Assembly: GCA_012026715.1 (NCBI GenBank)
Contig: VEPB01000558.1
Coordinates: 1-17,064, forward strand
DNA length: 17,064 nucleotides
From: Methylococcaceae bacterium
Lineage (GTDB): Bacteria > Pseudomonadota > Gammaproteobacteria > Methylococcales > Methylococcaceae
Direction: 5' to 3'
Positions 7,178 to 14,939 of this stretch are shown here, one piece after another (position 1 is the first letter of the stretch; each line of letters starts with the position of its first letter). A program made the position numbers and the translations under genes. The notes under the pieces are model-generated. The model ran no database searches. It was not told the DNA's origin and saw only the letters and a list, made by a program, of their open reading frames with translations.

Positions 7178-7981
7178 TCATAAGCCCAACACGTCAGCCA
7201 TGTCGTACAGTCCCTGGTCCTTGCCGACGATCCACTGCGCCGCCCGCACCGCACCCTTGGCGAAGGTCATGCGGCTGGAAGCCCTGTGAACGATCTCGAC
7301 TCGCTCGCCCTCGTCGGCGAACATCACCGTGTGCTCGCCGACGATGTCGCCGGCGCGGATGGTGGAGAAGCCGATGGTCTTGAGGTCCCGCTCGCCGGTG
7401 ATGCCTTCGCGGCCATAAACCGCGCAGTCCTTCAGATCGCGGCCCAACGCCTTGGCGACCACTTCCCCCATCCGCAATGCGGTGCCGGACGGCGCGTCAA
7501 CCTTGTGGCGATGATGGGCCTCGACGATCTCGATGTCGGTATAGTCCCCCATGACCCCGGCGGCCACCTCCAGCAACTTGAGCACCAGATTGACGCCGAC
7601 GCTCATATTCGGCGACATCATGATGGCGATCTCGCCCGCGGCGGCTTCGATGGCCTGGCGACCCTCCGGCGTGAACCCGGTGGTGCCGATGACGACGCGC
7701 TTGCCCGCCAGCCTGCACAGTTCCACGTGATTCAACGTGGACTCAGGACGGGTAAAGTCGATTAGTACATCGATGTTCTGCATCGCCGCCGCCAAATCAC
7801 CGTTGACCGGAATTCCCAGGTGCAACAACCCCGCGACTTCGCCGGCGTCCAATCCCACCGCCGGACTGTCTGCCCGCTCGATCGCCGCGGTCAGCACCAC
7901 TCCGGGCGTATTCAAACAGGCCTTGACCAGGGTCTGCCCCATGCGGCCCGCCGCTCCCACTATGCCTACCCGTACCACCAT
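7178..7981 (-). CDS. dapB: 4-hydroxy-tetrahydrodipicolinate reductase
   Basis: DapB catalyses the NAD(P)H-dependent reduction in the diaminopimelate/lysine pathway, feeding peptidoglycan and lysine synthesis. The 267-residue product has the dinucleotide-binding GAAGRMG at 9-15, GTTGF at 99-103, and the signature EAHHRHKVDAPSGTA, with the catalytic histidine at 156 and lysine at 160. The length equals the usual 267-273. I chose ATG 7981 over the in-frame starts further upstream because GAGGTGG sits 7 bases before it and the product then starts MVVRVGIVGAAG. The gene is alone on this strand. Its usual dnaJ or carA neighbours are absent. Upstream is a gene-poor stretch and then the tRNA-Glu terminator. 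Confidence 0.97.
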   Translation of the reverse strand: MVVRVGIVGAAGRMGQTLVKACLNTPGVVLTAAIERADSPAVGLDAGEVAGLLHLGIPVNGDLAAAMQNIDVLIDFTRPESTLNHVELCRLAGKRVVIGTTGFTPEGRQAIEAAAGEIAIMMSPNMSVGVNLVLKLLEVAAGVMGDYTDIEIVEAHHRHKVDAPSGTALRMGEVVAKALGRDLKDCAVYGREGITGERDLKTIGFSTIRAGDIVGEHTVMFADEGERVEIVHRASSRMTFAKGAVRAAQWIVGKDQGLYDMADVLGL

Positions 7982-8300
7982 CACGCCACCTCGATCATCG
8001 ATACCCATGCTGTAAACCATCCGGCGACCCGCTCACCGGGCCGGCTATCAGGCATCCCATCGAATTCACCCTGGCTCGTGCCGCCGCGGAAGGTTGCCTT
8101 GCCCACGATGATACCAAGCCGACGCAGCGCCTTCGCGGTTCACGAAAGTATCCTGGCCGACAGGATGCTCGCGCCAGATGCCGTTGCGGTGACCGATGAC
8201 TGTCTCCGCCCGCAACAGCTAGCACGCCGTGCGCCCGCTCGCGCGGGAGTTGCCGAAGGAACACTCGCATTCGAGCATGGTCACGGCAAACTCCGGACAT
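7982..8300 (-). other. Stretch between dapB and the tRNA-Glu terminator, possible broken small gene
   Basis: No gene is recognised here. On the minus strand an ATG at 8278 opens a frame of 19 codons (MLECECSFGNSRASGRTAC) to TAG 8221-8219. The same frame continues for 50 codons to TGA 8068-8066, including GHRNGIWREHPVGQDTFVNR. A neighbouring frame is open over about 52 codons and ends in TGA overlapping the dapB ATG. Codons in parts of both frames favour G or C at the third position. This would fit a decayed or frameshifted small gene upstream of dapB, but chance is not excluded. The dapB promoter must also lie here; I cannot point to it. Confidence 0.25.
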
Positions 8301-8326
8301 AAAAAAGGCCTGCCGAAGCAAGCCTT
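8301..8326 (-). terminator. Rho-independent terminator of the tRNA-Ala/tRNA-Glu unit
   Basis: On the minus strand AAGGCTTGC, a TTCG tetraloop and GCAGGCCTT form a 9-bp stem with one T-G wobble, followed by a run of T. It begins about 10 bp after the CCA end of tRNA-Glu. Confidence 0.9.
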
Positions 8327-8335
8327 CATTTTATA

Positions 8336-8411
8336 TGGCGTCCCCAGGGGGATTCGAACCCCCGTCGCCGCCGTGAAAGGGCGGTGTCCTGGGCCTCTAG
8401 ACGATGGGGAC
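8336..8411 (-). tRNA. tRNA-Glu (anticodon TTC)
   Basis: This is a 76-nt cloverleaf with encoded CCA, nearly identical to E. coli tRNA-Glu. The acceptor GTCCCCA pairs with TGGGGAC, the anticodon stem-loop is CCGCCCTTTCACGGCGG (TTC), and the T arm is GGGGGTTCGAATCCCCC. It is second in a two-tRNA unit, 9 bp after tRNA-Ala, and is followed by a strong terminator. Confidence 0.98.
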
Positions 8412-8420
8412 TTGATATTT

Positions 8421-8496
<76 letters not shown>

Positions 8497-8509
8497 TCAA
8501 AGTCTGACT

Positions 8510-8538
8510 ATTTTGCGGCAATTTCGATCGCTTGTCTA
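8510..8538 (-). promoter_or_regulatory. Likely promoter of the tRNA-Ala/tRNA-Glu unit
   Basis: On the minus strand TAGACA (8538-8533) and CAAAAT (8515-8510) are 17 bases apart, placing the start a few bases before tRNA-Ala. The -10 box is only a four-of-six match. Confidence 0.5.
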
Positions 8539-8595
8539 CACAAAATTTGTTCTTGTGGGACCGGCGGCCGTTTCGCTACTCTGCGTGCGACCACA

Positions 8596-8623
8596 TAACG
8601 TGGTGTGCGAAATCCCCACGTTA
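8596..8623. promoter_or_regulatory. Perfect 8-bp inverted repeat upstream of the ROK kinase
   Basis: TAACGTGG (8596-8603) and CCACGTTA (8616-8623) are separated by 12 bases, in the 253-bp gap between tRNA-Ala and the kinase start at 8750. The layout fits a repressor operator or an RNA hairpin in the kinase leader. It has no T-tail. The binding protein is unknown. Confidence 0.35.
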
Positions 8624-8749
8624 CACGCCGCTCGCAGCGACAACTGATTTCTCACGGATCTCGCGCCCCCATTTCCGGTATCGCCCGATCCCATGGCAGC
8701 GGACATGGACCCTTCGGATGTTTCCATCATCTCTCTTCCGACATCAAGC

Positions 8750-9661
8750 ATGACGACTACGGAATTACTCTGCGGCATTGATCTCGGCGGCACCAAGATC
8801 GAGCTGATCGTTCTGGAGGCTGGCGGAACCGAACGACTGCGACACCGGGTCGCCACGCCGGCAGGCGATTACGACGCGACACTCGAAGTCATCTGTGGTC
8901 TCGTTCGAACCGCCGAAAGCGCGGCGGGTACCTTCAAGGGAGTGGGAATCGGCACACCGGGCGCCATTTCCAAGGCGACTGGGCGGCTGAAGAACTCCAA
9001 CTCGGTTTGCCTCAACGGCCAACGGCTTCCGGCCGACCTGGAACAGCGGCTCGGCAAACCGGTCCGCATCGCCAACGACGCCGACTGCTTTGCTCTATCG
9101 GAAGCCACCGACGGCACGGCTGCCACCGCAGGGACAGTCTTCGGGGTGATTCTCGGAACTGGAGTAGGCGCCGGCATCGTGGTCAGGGGACGATTGCTGG
9201 AAGGCCCCAATGCCATCGCCGGGGAATGGGGCCACAATCCCCTGCCCTGGCCAGATGACGATGAACGTCCAGGCGCGGCCTGCTACTGCGGACGCAACGG
9301 CTGCATTGAAACTTTTCTCTCGGGACCGGCCATGGCGGCGTGGCATCACCACCGATTTGGCATCGAGCTGACCGCGGAGCGCATCGCCGCCGGTGCCGAC
9401 GCGGGCGATGCGACCTGCTTGGAAACCATGGTCCGCTACGAGAACCGCCTGGCCCGGTCCCTCGCCCATGTCATCAACATCGTCGATCCCCACGTCATCG
9501 TGCTCGGCGGCGGCTTATCCAATTGCCTGCGCCTCTACCACCGCATTCCGGAACTCTGGGGAGAATACGTGTTTTCCGATCGGGTCGACACTCGCCTGGT
9601 CCCGCCCCGCTACGGCGATTCCAGCGGCGTCAGGGGCGCCGCCTGGCTGTGGGCGGATTAG
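8750..9661 (+). CDS. mak: ROK-family sugar kinase, probably fructokinase (Mak-like)
   Basis: ROK kinases phosphorylate free hexoses with ATP in the cytoplasm. The 303-residue product closely follows E. coli Mak (fructokinase, 302 residues): the phosphate loop DLGGTK at 11-16, GTPGAI at 69-73, the catalytic-aspartate region NDADC at 109-113 and GTGVGAG at 136-142. The ROK zinc site has His162 of GEWGHNPLPW plus CYCGRNGCIE (C178, C180, C185), and the end is SSGVRGAAWLW. I chose ATG 8750 because it places DLGGTK ten residues in, as in the family; ATGs at 8693 and 8705 are in frame but no better supported, and none has a clear Shine-Dalgarno. The stop TAG overlaps the cysG stop on the other strand. 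Fructose is the likely substrate, but ROK specificity is hard to read from sequence. Confidence 0.9.
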   Translation: MTTTELLCGIDLGGTKIELIVLEAGGTERLRHRVATPAGDYDATLEVICGLVRTAESAAGTFKGVGIGTPGAISKATGRLKNSNSVCLNGQRLPADLEQRLGKPVRIANDADCFALSEATDGTAATAGTVFGVILGTGVGAGIVVRGRLLEGPNAIAGEWGHNPLPWPDDDERPGAACYCGRNGCIETFLSGPAMAAWHHHRFGIELTAERIAAGADAGDATCLETMVRYENRLARSLAHVINIVDPHVIVLGGGLSNCLRLYHRIPELWGEYVFSDRVDTRLVPPRYGDSSGVRGAAWLWAD

Positions 9662-11046
9662 CCGCGGCCGAACCAGGCCAGCTTGCCGTGCAGCCGCACC
9701 ACTTCGCCGATGATCGCCAGGGTCGGCGCCTTGATGGACTGCCCTTCGACCAGATCCGGCAGCGTCGCCAGGGTCCCGGCAATGACCGCCTGATTTGCCG
9801 TGGTGCCCTGCTGCACCAACGCCGCCGGAAGTTCCGGCGAACTGCCGTGAGCGAGCAATGCGGCGCAGATCTGCGGCAAGCCCTGCAGTCCCATGTAGAC
9901 GACCACGGTCTGACGAGGCGCCGCGAGTCGTCCCCAATCCAGTTCTGTGACCTCGCCCTGCCGCAGATGACCGGTGACGAAGGTGACGGACTGGGCATAG
10001 TCGCGATGCGTCAGCGGAATTCCCGCGTAGGCCGCGCACCCCGAAGCGGCGGTGATACCGGGCACCACCTGGAAATGGATGCCCTGCTCCATCAGGGTCT
10101 CGATCTCCTCGCCGCCGCGGCCGAAGATGAACGGATCTCCGCCCTTGAGCCGGACCACCCGCTTGCCGGCCATAGCCAGATCGGCCAGCAGCCGATTAAT
10201 GTCCTCCTGCGGCAGCGTGTGCTGCGAACGCTGCTTGCCGGCATAGATTTTCTCGGCGTCACGGCGTACCAAGCCCATGATCTCGGGAGACACCAAGCGA
10301 TCGTAAACCACGACATCGGCTTCCTGAATCAGGCGAAAGGCCCGCAGGGTCAGCAGTTCCGGATCCCCCGGCCCGGCCCCCACCAGGTAGACCATACCGA
10401 TCCCATTCACCGCTCCGGCAGCAGCAATCTCCCGCTGCAGCAACTCCTCCGCCTCACGCGTCCGGCCACTCATCGCCAGTTCGGCAACCGGCCCACGCAA
10501 GACCTTTTCCCAGAATTCTCGGCGGGCAGAGCCGTCGGGAATCGCCGTTTTCACCACCCGGCGAACTCGGCCAGCCAGCTCGGCAAGATGGCCATAACCG
10601 AAGGGAATGGCGCTTTCCAGCTTGGCCTTGAGCAGCCGGGACAGCACCGGCGAGACGCCGCCGCTGGAAACCGCGGCGACCACCGGCGAGCGATCGACAA
10701 TGGCAGGGAAGATGAAACTGCACAGCTCCGGACAGTCGACCACGTTGACCGGTATGTTTGCCTCCAAGGCAGCCCGGCACACCGATTCATTGACTTCACG
10801 CAAATCGGTAGCGCCAATCACGAGCCGGTAGCCGTCCAAATCATGCGGCTCGAACGACTTCTCGCGCCACTGGATTTCGCCAGCAGCGGCCCATCGACCC
10901 ATATCGGCCGTGATGCTCGGCGCGACCACGGTGACAGCGGCTCCCACCGAGCGCAGCAGTTCAACTTTGCGACGCGCGATGGGACCGCCCCCGACCACCA
11001 GGCAGGGCTGGCCCGCAAGCTTCATGAACAGCGGCAGGTAATCCAT
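9658..11046 (-). CDS. cysG: Siroheme synthase (dehydrogenase/ferrochelatase plus uroporphyrinogen-III methyltransferase)
   Basis: CysG makes siroheme, the cofactor of sulfite and nitrite reductases, from uroporphyrinogen III. It methylates twice with SAM, oxidises precorrin-2 with NAD and inserts iron. The 462-residue product has the full fused order. The N-terminal Met8-like half carries the NAD motif VVGGGPIARRK at about 17-27, NVVD at 101-104 (aspartate used in catalysis) and SSGGVSPVLSRLL at 127-139. From about 217 comes the methyltransferase, with LVGAGPGDPELLT, VVRLKGGDPFIFGRGGEE, VPGITAASG and PLTHRDYAQS. Length and end (KLAWFGRG) match E. coli CysG at 457. The start ATG 11046 gives MDYLPLF, as expected. 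It is divergent from a TusA-family gene 60 bp away, and its TAA overlaps the kinase stop by 3 bases. Confidence 0.97.
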   Translation of the reverse strand: MDYLPLFMKLAGQPCLVVGGGPIARRKVELLRSVGAAVTVVAPSITADMGRWAAAGEIQWREKSFEPHDLDGYRLVIGATDLREVNESVCRAALEANIPVNVVDCPELCSFIFPAIVDRSPVVAAVSSGGVSPVLSRLLKAKLESAIPFGYGHLAELAGRVRRVVKTAIPDGSARREFWEKVLRGPVAELAMSGRTREAEELLQREIAAAGAVNGIGMVYLVGAGPGDPELLTLRAFRLIQEADVVVYDRLVSPEIMGLVRRDAEKIYAGKQRSQHTLPQEDINRLLADLAMAGKRVVRLKGGDPFIFGRGGEEIETLMEQGIHFQVVPGITAASGCAAYAGIPLTHRDYAQSVTFVTGHLRQGEVTELDWGRLAAPRQTVVVYMGLQGLPQICAALLAHGSSPELPAALVQQGTTANQAVIAGTLATLPDLVEGQSIKAPTLAIIGEVVRLHGKLAWFGRG

Positions 11047-11059
11047 GGCTTTGGGGCTC

Positions 11060-11068
11060 TGTTAAAAT
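11060..11068 (+). promoter_or_regulatory. Possible extended -10 promoter for the TusA-family gene
   Basis: TGT followed by TAAAAT forms an extended -10 element in the 60-bp cysG/TusA gap. No -35 box is visible at the right distance. The predicted start would be near 11075. Confidence 0.35.
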
Positions 11069-11106
11069 CGCCCGCAATTGTACGTTTCAAATGGCGGACG
11101 GTGGCG

Positions 11107-11337
11107 ATGCAAGAGATACACGTCGAACTGGATACCTCGGGCCTGATGTGCCCGCTTCCCTTGCTGAGGTTGAAAAAAGCCCTGCAGCCCATGACCAGCG
11201 GCCAGATCATACGGGTAATCGCGACCGATCCGGCCTCGGTGCTGGATTTCGGGGTCTTCGTGGAGCAATCGGGCCATACGCTGCTGGCGCGGCAACAGAC
11301 CGAAGGCGTGCTGTATTACATGATCCGCAAGGGCTAG
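11107..11337 (+). CDS. TusA/SirA-family sulfur carrier protein
   Basis: This small cytoplasmic protein of 76 residues has the family signature GLMCPLPLLRLKKAL, where Cys15 in CPxP is the persulfide-carrying residue. TusA proteins relay sulfur from a cysteine desulfurase to tRNA 2-thiouridylation, and some homologues act in sulfur oxidation or molybdopterin synthesis. Which of these applies cannot be decided here. Members are typically 70-85 residues. I chose ATG 11107 with a GGACGGTGG stretch just upstream; an in-frame GTG two codons earlier is an alternative. The gene is divergent from cysG and converges on the HAD phosphatase, with stops 16 bp apart. The cysG pairing hints at a sulfur-metabolism link (inference). 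Confidence 0.9.
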   Translation: MQEIHVELDTSGLMCPLPLLRLKKALQPMTSGQIIRVIATDPASVLDFGVFVEQSGHTLLARQQTEGVLYYMIRKG

Positions 11338-11353
11338 GCCAGCCACCGCCGCG

Positions 11354-12010
11354 CTAGCCTCGCAGGCTGATGACAGGCCAGTCGCGGTCCTTTGAAATAG
11401 CTTCCAGGATCGTATCCGGATCCACGGCTACCGGATGATCGACCCGCTCGAGCAACGGCAGATCGTTGTGCGAGTCGCTGTAAAACCAACTCCCCTCAAG
11501 GCTGTGGCGGGTTTCTTCCAGCCATCGCTGCAACCGCTTCACCTTGCCGCCCTGGAAACAGGGCTCCCCGTCCACCCGGCCGGTATAGCGGCCCTCGGCA
11601 AACTCCGGCGTGGTGGCGATCAAGTGGTCGATCCCATACAGCCGCACGATGGGCTCGGTAACGAAGCGGTTGGTGGCGGTGATCACCAGCAGGGTATCGC
11701 CGGCGCGGCGGTGCTGCTCGATCAATCGCCGGGCACCGTCCAGCAGGATGGGGCGAATCTTGGTCTCGACGAACTGCTCGCGCCAGTCCTGCAGCCGATT
11801 CAGTTCGTTGTCGGCCAACGGTCTCAGCGCGAAAGCGAGGAACTCAAAGATATCCAGGCTCCCTTCCCGATACTGCCGGTAAAACCGGGCATTTTCGCTC
11901 TCGTAGAAATCCCGGTCGACGATCCCCTGCTCAACCAGGAACTGGCCCCACAGGTAATCGCTGTCACCAGCCAACAGCGTGTTGTCCAGATCGAAGATGG
12001 CTAAACTCAA
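11354..12010 (-). CDS. HAD-IB family phosphatase (SerB/histidinol-phosphatase-like)
   Basis: HAD enzymes transfer phosphate through an aspartyl intermediate. Motif I is DLDNTLL near the start (nucleophile D7, acid D9), motif II is VITATN, motif III supplies the lysine in GGKVKRL, and motif IV is YSDSHNDLPLLE. This pattern belongs to the IB group that includes SerB and Pseudomonas-type histidinol-phosphatases, so histidinol phosphate is a reasonable but unproven substrate. TTG at 12010 gives MSLAIFDLDNTLLAGDSD and 218 residues, the usual form. GTG at 12040 would add ten residues. No strong Shine-Dalgarno marks either start. Divergent from rppH, with 169 bp between; I recall a homologous HAD/rppH adjacency in Pseudomonas. 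Confidence 0.87.
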   Translation of the reverse strand: MSLAIFDLDNTLLAGDSDYLWGQFLVEQGIVDRDFYESENARFYRQYREGSLDIFEFLAFALRPLADNELNRLQDWREQFVETKIRPILLDGARRLIEQHRRAGDTLLVITATNRFVTEPIVRLYGIDHLIATTPEFAEGRYTGRVDGEPCFQGGKVKRLQRWLEETRHSLEGSWFYSDSHNDLPLLERVDHPVAVDPDTILEAISKDRDWPVISLRG

Positions 12011-12084
12011 GACGGCTGATCCGAGGTCGCGGCCGAACACCGTTTGAGCCGGGTTTCCTCAATGAAAAACGGCCGGTTGGCGAG

Positions 12085-12114
12085 TTGGCGGAATTGTGGA
12101 AGAATGTTTATCAT
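12085..12114 (+). promoter_or_regulatory. Likely rppH promoter
   Basis: TTGGCG (12085-12090) and TATCAT (12109-12114) are 18 bases apart, with four and five consensus matches. The start would be near 12121, giving a leader of about 60 nt. A TATAAA at 12142-12147 is another -10 candidate without a -35 partner. Confidence 0.45.
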
Positions 12115-12179
12115 CGCGGCTCCGGGCGGAACCGCGGCCAGTATAAAGCATTTCAGCCGAGCTTAGGACTGTAACGGAT

Positions 12180-12704
12180 ATGATCGACTCCGAGGGATAC
12201 CGCCTCAACGTGGGCATCATCCTTTGCAATGATGAAGGCCGGGTCTTTTGGGCGCGGCGGGCTGGAATGCGATCGTGGCAATTTCCTCAGGGCGGGATCA
12301 AGTATCGGGAGAGTCCCGAGGACGCCATGTTCCGGGAACTCTATGAGGAAGTCGGGCTTAAGCGGGGCCAGGTGCAGAAGATCGGCCGCACCACCGACTG
12401 GCTTCGTTACGACCTGCCCGAACGCTATATCCGCAAGCATTCACTGCCCTTGTGCATCGGGCAGAAGCAGCTCTGGTACATCCTGCGGCTGGTGGGCGCC
12501 GAAGGCGCCATTCGTCTGGATTGCTCGGACAAGCCGGAGTTCGACGCCTGGTGCTGGGTCGACTATTGGCAGCCCCTCGACGACGTGGTCTACTTCAAAC
12601 GCGAGGTATACCGCCGCGCCCTTTCGGAGTTGGGCAGCTATCTGGTCTCCGAACAGGTTCCAGTCAGCGCCGCCGGCTTTCTTGCCACTCAGCAGAAAGC
12701 CTGA
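12180..12704 (+). CDS. rppH: RNA pyrophosphohydrolase (Nudix)
   Basis: RppH removes pyrophosphate from 5'-triphosphorylated mRNA, which opens transcripts to RNase E decay. The 174-residue product has the complete Nudix box at 38-60, from GGIKYRESPEDAM to FRELYEEVGL, preceded by the RppH-typical MIDSEGYRLNVGIILCN and RRAGMRSWQFPQGGI. It also has YIRKHSLPLCIGQKQLWYIL and FDAWCWVDYWQPLDDVVYFK, all in E. coli RppH order (176 residues). The ATG at 12180 has an AGGA element about 11 bases upstream. It is divergent from the HAD phosphatase and converges with cpdA, 35 bp apart. Confidence 0.97.
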   Translation: MIDSEGYRLNVGIILCNDEGRVFWARRAGMRSWQFPQGGIKYRESPEDAMFRELYEEVGLKRGQVQKIGRTTDWLRYDLPERYIRKHSLPLCIGQKQLWYILRLVGAEGAIRLDCSDKPEFDAWCWVDYWQPLDDVVYFKREVYRRALSELGSYLVSEQVPVSAAGFLATQQKA

Positions 12705-12714
12705 ATCCCTTCTT

Positions 12715-12736
12715 GCCGGCTCATATCCCTGCCGGC
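12715..12736. repeat. Small hairpin between convergent rppH and cpdA
   Basis: GCCGGC (12715-12720) and GCCGGC (12731-12736) can form a 6-bp stem with a 10-base loop in the gap between the two stops. There is no T-tract, so a terminator role is only possible, not shown. Confidence 0.25.
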
Positions 12737-12739
12737 GCA

Positions 12740-13558
12740 TCAATAGCCGCCGGACGCCAGGTCCAGGCCGCTCGGAACAGCCACTAGCCGTTCCACCGCT
12801 GTCTCCAGGTGCCCGTCCGGGTACAGATCCAGCCAGCGAAAACCTGGCGGCAACGGATCCAGGGCGAAATCGCGGCTGAGCGGTTTGAACTGAAAACAGG
12901 TTGAAGGACAGGCCAGCAATCGGTAGGGCCCGAACCGCGCATCCAGGTGCTGGTGCACATGCCCGATGATGATCCCGCGCACATTGGGATAACGATTCAG
13001 ACACGCGAACAAGGCGTCGGCATTTCCCAACACCATGGTGTCGAGCCAGCGACTGCCGATCAGAACCGGCGAATGATGGAAGGAGACGAGCACATGGTTG
13101 GCGGGCGGGATCTCATCGAGTGTCCGGCCCAGCAGGGCGAGTTCATCATCGCTCAGATAACCGCAGGGATCGTTGGCGATGGTGCTGTTCAAACAGACGA
13201 TATCCCACCCCGTCAGGGCGATGCGCGCTTGCTGGAGGATAGAGCGACCATCGACCAACAGTTCGCTCATGAGGCCGACGTCGTCATGATTGCCCGGCAA
13301 ACAGTAAACCGGGGCGGGCATCTCCGACAGCAGCCTGCGCAAGCGGCGGTAAGTGGCCGCCTCAGGGTCCTGCACCAGGTCACCGGTAAGGAGGAACAAG
13401 TCCGGAGGATCCCTAAGTTCCACGACGGTTTCCAGTACCGCCTCCAGGCTTGCTTGGGTCTCGACCCCCAGCATTCTGGAATACTCACTCGCCAGCAGAT
13501 GGAAGTCCGTAATTTGAACGATCCTGATGGGAGCGCTGGGCTGACGGGCTGAGCTCAT
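12740..13558 (-). CDS. cpdA: 3',5'-cyclic-AMP phosphodiesterase, class III
   Basis: CpdA hydrolyses cAMP to AMP with a two-metal centre. The 272-residue product has all calcineurin-like metallophosphoesterase motifs in order: DFH at 18-20, GDLVQD at 59-64, GNHDD at 89-93, the histidine pair SFHHSP at 159-164 and GHVHQ at 199-203. LGVETQASLEAVL after motif I is typical of CpdA. I chose ATG 13558, with AAGGA about 11 bases upstream; a GTG at 13588 would add ten residues but nearly reaches argA. The gap to the argA stop is 37 bp on the same strand, so the two are probably cotranscribed. A 2',3'-cyclic-nucleotide or other phosphodiesterase role cannot be excluded. Confidence 0.9.
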   Translation of the reverse strand: MSSARQPSAPIRIVQITDFHLLASEYSRMLGVETQASLEAVLETVVELRDPPDLFLLTGDLVQDPEAATYRRLRRLLSEMPAPVYCLPGNHDDVGLMSELLVDGRSILQQARIALTGWDIVCLNSTIANDPCGYLSDDELALLGRTLDEIPPANHVLVSFHHSPVLIGSRWLDTMVLGNADALFACLNRYPNVRGIIIGHVHQHLDARFGPYRLLACPSTCFQFKPLSRDFALDPLPPGFRWLDLYPDGHLETAVERLVAVPSGLDLASGGY

Positions 13559-13595
13559 GTCCACTGTATTCCTTGAGGGCGCAAACACCGGCTTA

Positions 13596-14939
13596 TCAAT
13601 AGTTCAAAATCGGGGGGCTGTCTAATACTTTCCGCAGGACTTTAGACTTCCGCCATTCGTTGTAGGAGGCCCGCCGATCGGGGGGCAAGTCGGCCGGCTC
13701 CGACGGCTCGAATCCATGCTCGCGAAACCAGTGACTGGCATGGGTGGTCAGCACGAACAGGCGCTGCAATCCCAAACTCCTGGCCTTCCCTTCCAGATGT
13801 TCCAACAGCCGCTCGCCTCGCTTGCCGCCTCGATAGTCGCCGTGCAGGGCCAGACAGGCAAGCTCTCCGCAAGCCGTCTCCCGGTAGGAATGGAGTGCGG
13901 CACAGCCGATCACCAAACCATCACGCTCGATCACGGTGTAATCATCGATCTCGGTTTCGAGCCGTTCTCGAGAACGGCTCACCAGCACGCCATCCGCCTC
14001 CAGGGGCTTGATCAGATCCAAGATGCCGCCGATATCGGCGATGGCGGCAGGACGCAATACTTCGAACTGCACCGCACTCACCAAAGTCCCGACGCCATCG
14101 CGGGTGAACAACTCCTGCAGGATGGCGCCATCGATGTGGCGATCCAACAGGTGAGCACGCTGCACCCCGTGACAGCAGGCCTCCACGGCGGCCCGCAGGT
14201 GGGTCACCATCGCCGGCGCCAATCCCCCGGATTGCGCAATTAGCGCCTGAGCCTCCGCCACGGTCAACTGCGCCATCACCGCCGGCTCCCCTTCGCGGCG
14301 GCAAGCCTCCTCGGTGAGCAACAACAGCTTGTCAGCCCTAAGCGCGCTAGCGACTGCCGTCGCCACCTCCTCCGCACTCAGATTGAACACCTCGCCCGTA
14401 GGGGAATAGCCGATGGGGGAAATCAGCACCACATTGCCCTGATCGAGCTTGTCTCTGATGGCCTCTGTGTCGATCCGCCGAACTTGGCCGGTATGCAGAA
14501 AATCCACGCCGTTACGCACGCCCAAGGGACGGGCAATGACGAAGTTGCCCGAAGCCACGCGGATACGCGCACCGTGCATCGGCGAATTCGCCAGTCCCAT
14601 GGATAGCAGCGCTTCGATCTCCACCCGAACAGTGCCGGCGGCTTCCTTGACACAAGCCAAGGCGGCAGAATCGGTGATCCTGAGACCTTCCGCATACTGC
14701 TCCTGAATTCCCGCGGCCTGTAAACGCTCTCCGATCTGTGGCCGGATGCCATGCACCAGGACCAGCCGTATCCCTAAGCTGTTCAGCAGGGCGAAATCGT
14801 GCACCAGGGGTTCAAACAACCCATCTGCGACGGCCTCGCCACCGAAAGACACCACAAATACCCTCCCCCGATGGGCATGGATGTACGGCGATGAATTGCG
14901 AAACCAGCGGACGAAGGCGGTGGGATCGGGACAGGTCAA
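13596..14939 (-). CDS. argA: Amino-acid N-acetyltransferase (N-acetylglutamate synthase)
   Basis: ArgA makes N-acetylglutamate from glutamate and acetyl-CoA, the first step of arginine synthesis, and is usually feedback-inhibited by arginine. The 447-residue product has the amino-acid-kinase-like domain (about 25-285: VVSFGGEAV, GIRLVLVHGIRPQIGERL, GARIRVASGNFVIARPLG). A GNAT acetyltransferase domain follows from about 295, with HGDYRGGKRGERLLEHL as the acetyl-CoA loop and FVLTTHASHWFREHGF. It aligns end to end with E. coli ArgA (443). TTG at 14939 is the first usable start after an upstream TAA; it places SPYIHAHRG where the family has SVPYINTHRG. No Shine-Dalgarno or clear ArgR box is visible. 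It is followed by cpdA 37 bp on. Confidence 0.95.
   Translation of the reverse strand: MTCPDPTAFVRWFRNSSPYIHAHRGRVFVVSFGGEAVADGLFEPLVHDFALLNSLGIRLVLVHGIRPQIGERLQAAGIQEQYAEGLRITDSAALACVKEAAGTVRVEIEALLSMGLANSPMHGARIRVASGNFVIARPLGVRNGVDFLHTGQVRRIDTEAIRDKLDQGNVVLISPIGYSPTGEVFNLSAEEVATAVASALRADKLLLLTEEACRREGEPAVMAQLTVAEAQALIAQSGGLAPAMVTHLRAAVEACCHGVQRAHLLDRHIDGAILQELFTRDGVGTLVSAVQFEVLRPAAIADIGGILDLIKPLEADGVLVSRSRERLETEIDDYTVIERDGLVIGCAALHSYRETACGELACLALHGDYRGGKRGERLLEHLEGKARSLGLQRLFVLTTHASHWFREHGFEPSEPADLPPDRRASYNEWRKSKVLRKVLDSPPILNY

Noticed and set aside
5427..7289. Open frame of 620 codons in another frame of the M48 gene
   Set aside because: It is arginine- and proline-rich with no motif, typical of a +1 shadow of a high-GC gene.
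9340..11337. Plus-strand open frame of 665 codons opposite cysG that runs into the TusA-family gene
   Set aside because: Only its last 76 codons, the TusA protein, have recognisable motifs. The rest is antisense to cysG or out of frame within the kinase.
12061..12164. Possible 34-codon leader peptide from ATG 12062 upstream of rppH
   Set aside because: It has no Shine-Dalgarno, it overlaps the likely promoter, and its composition is not coding-like.
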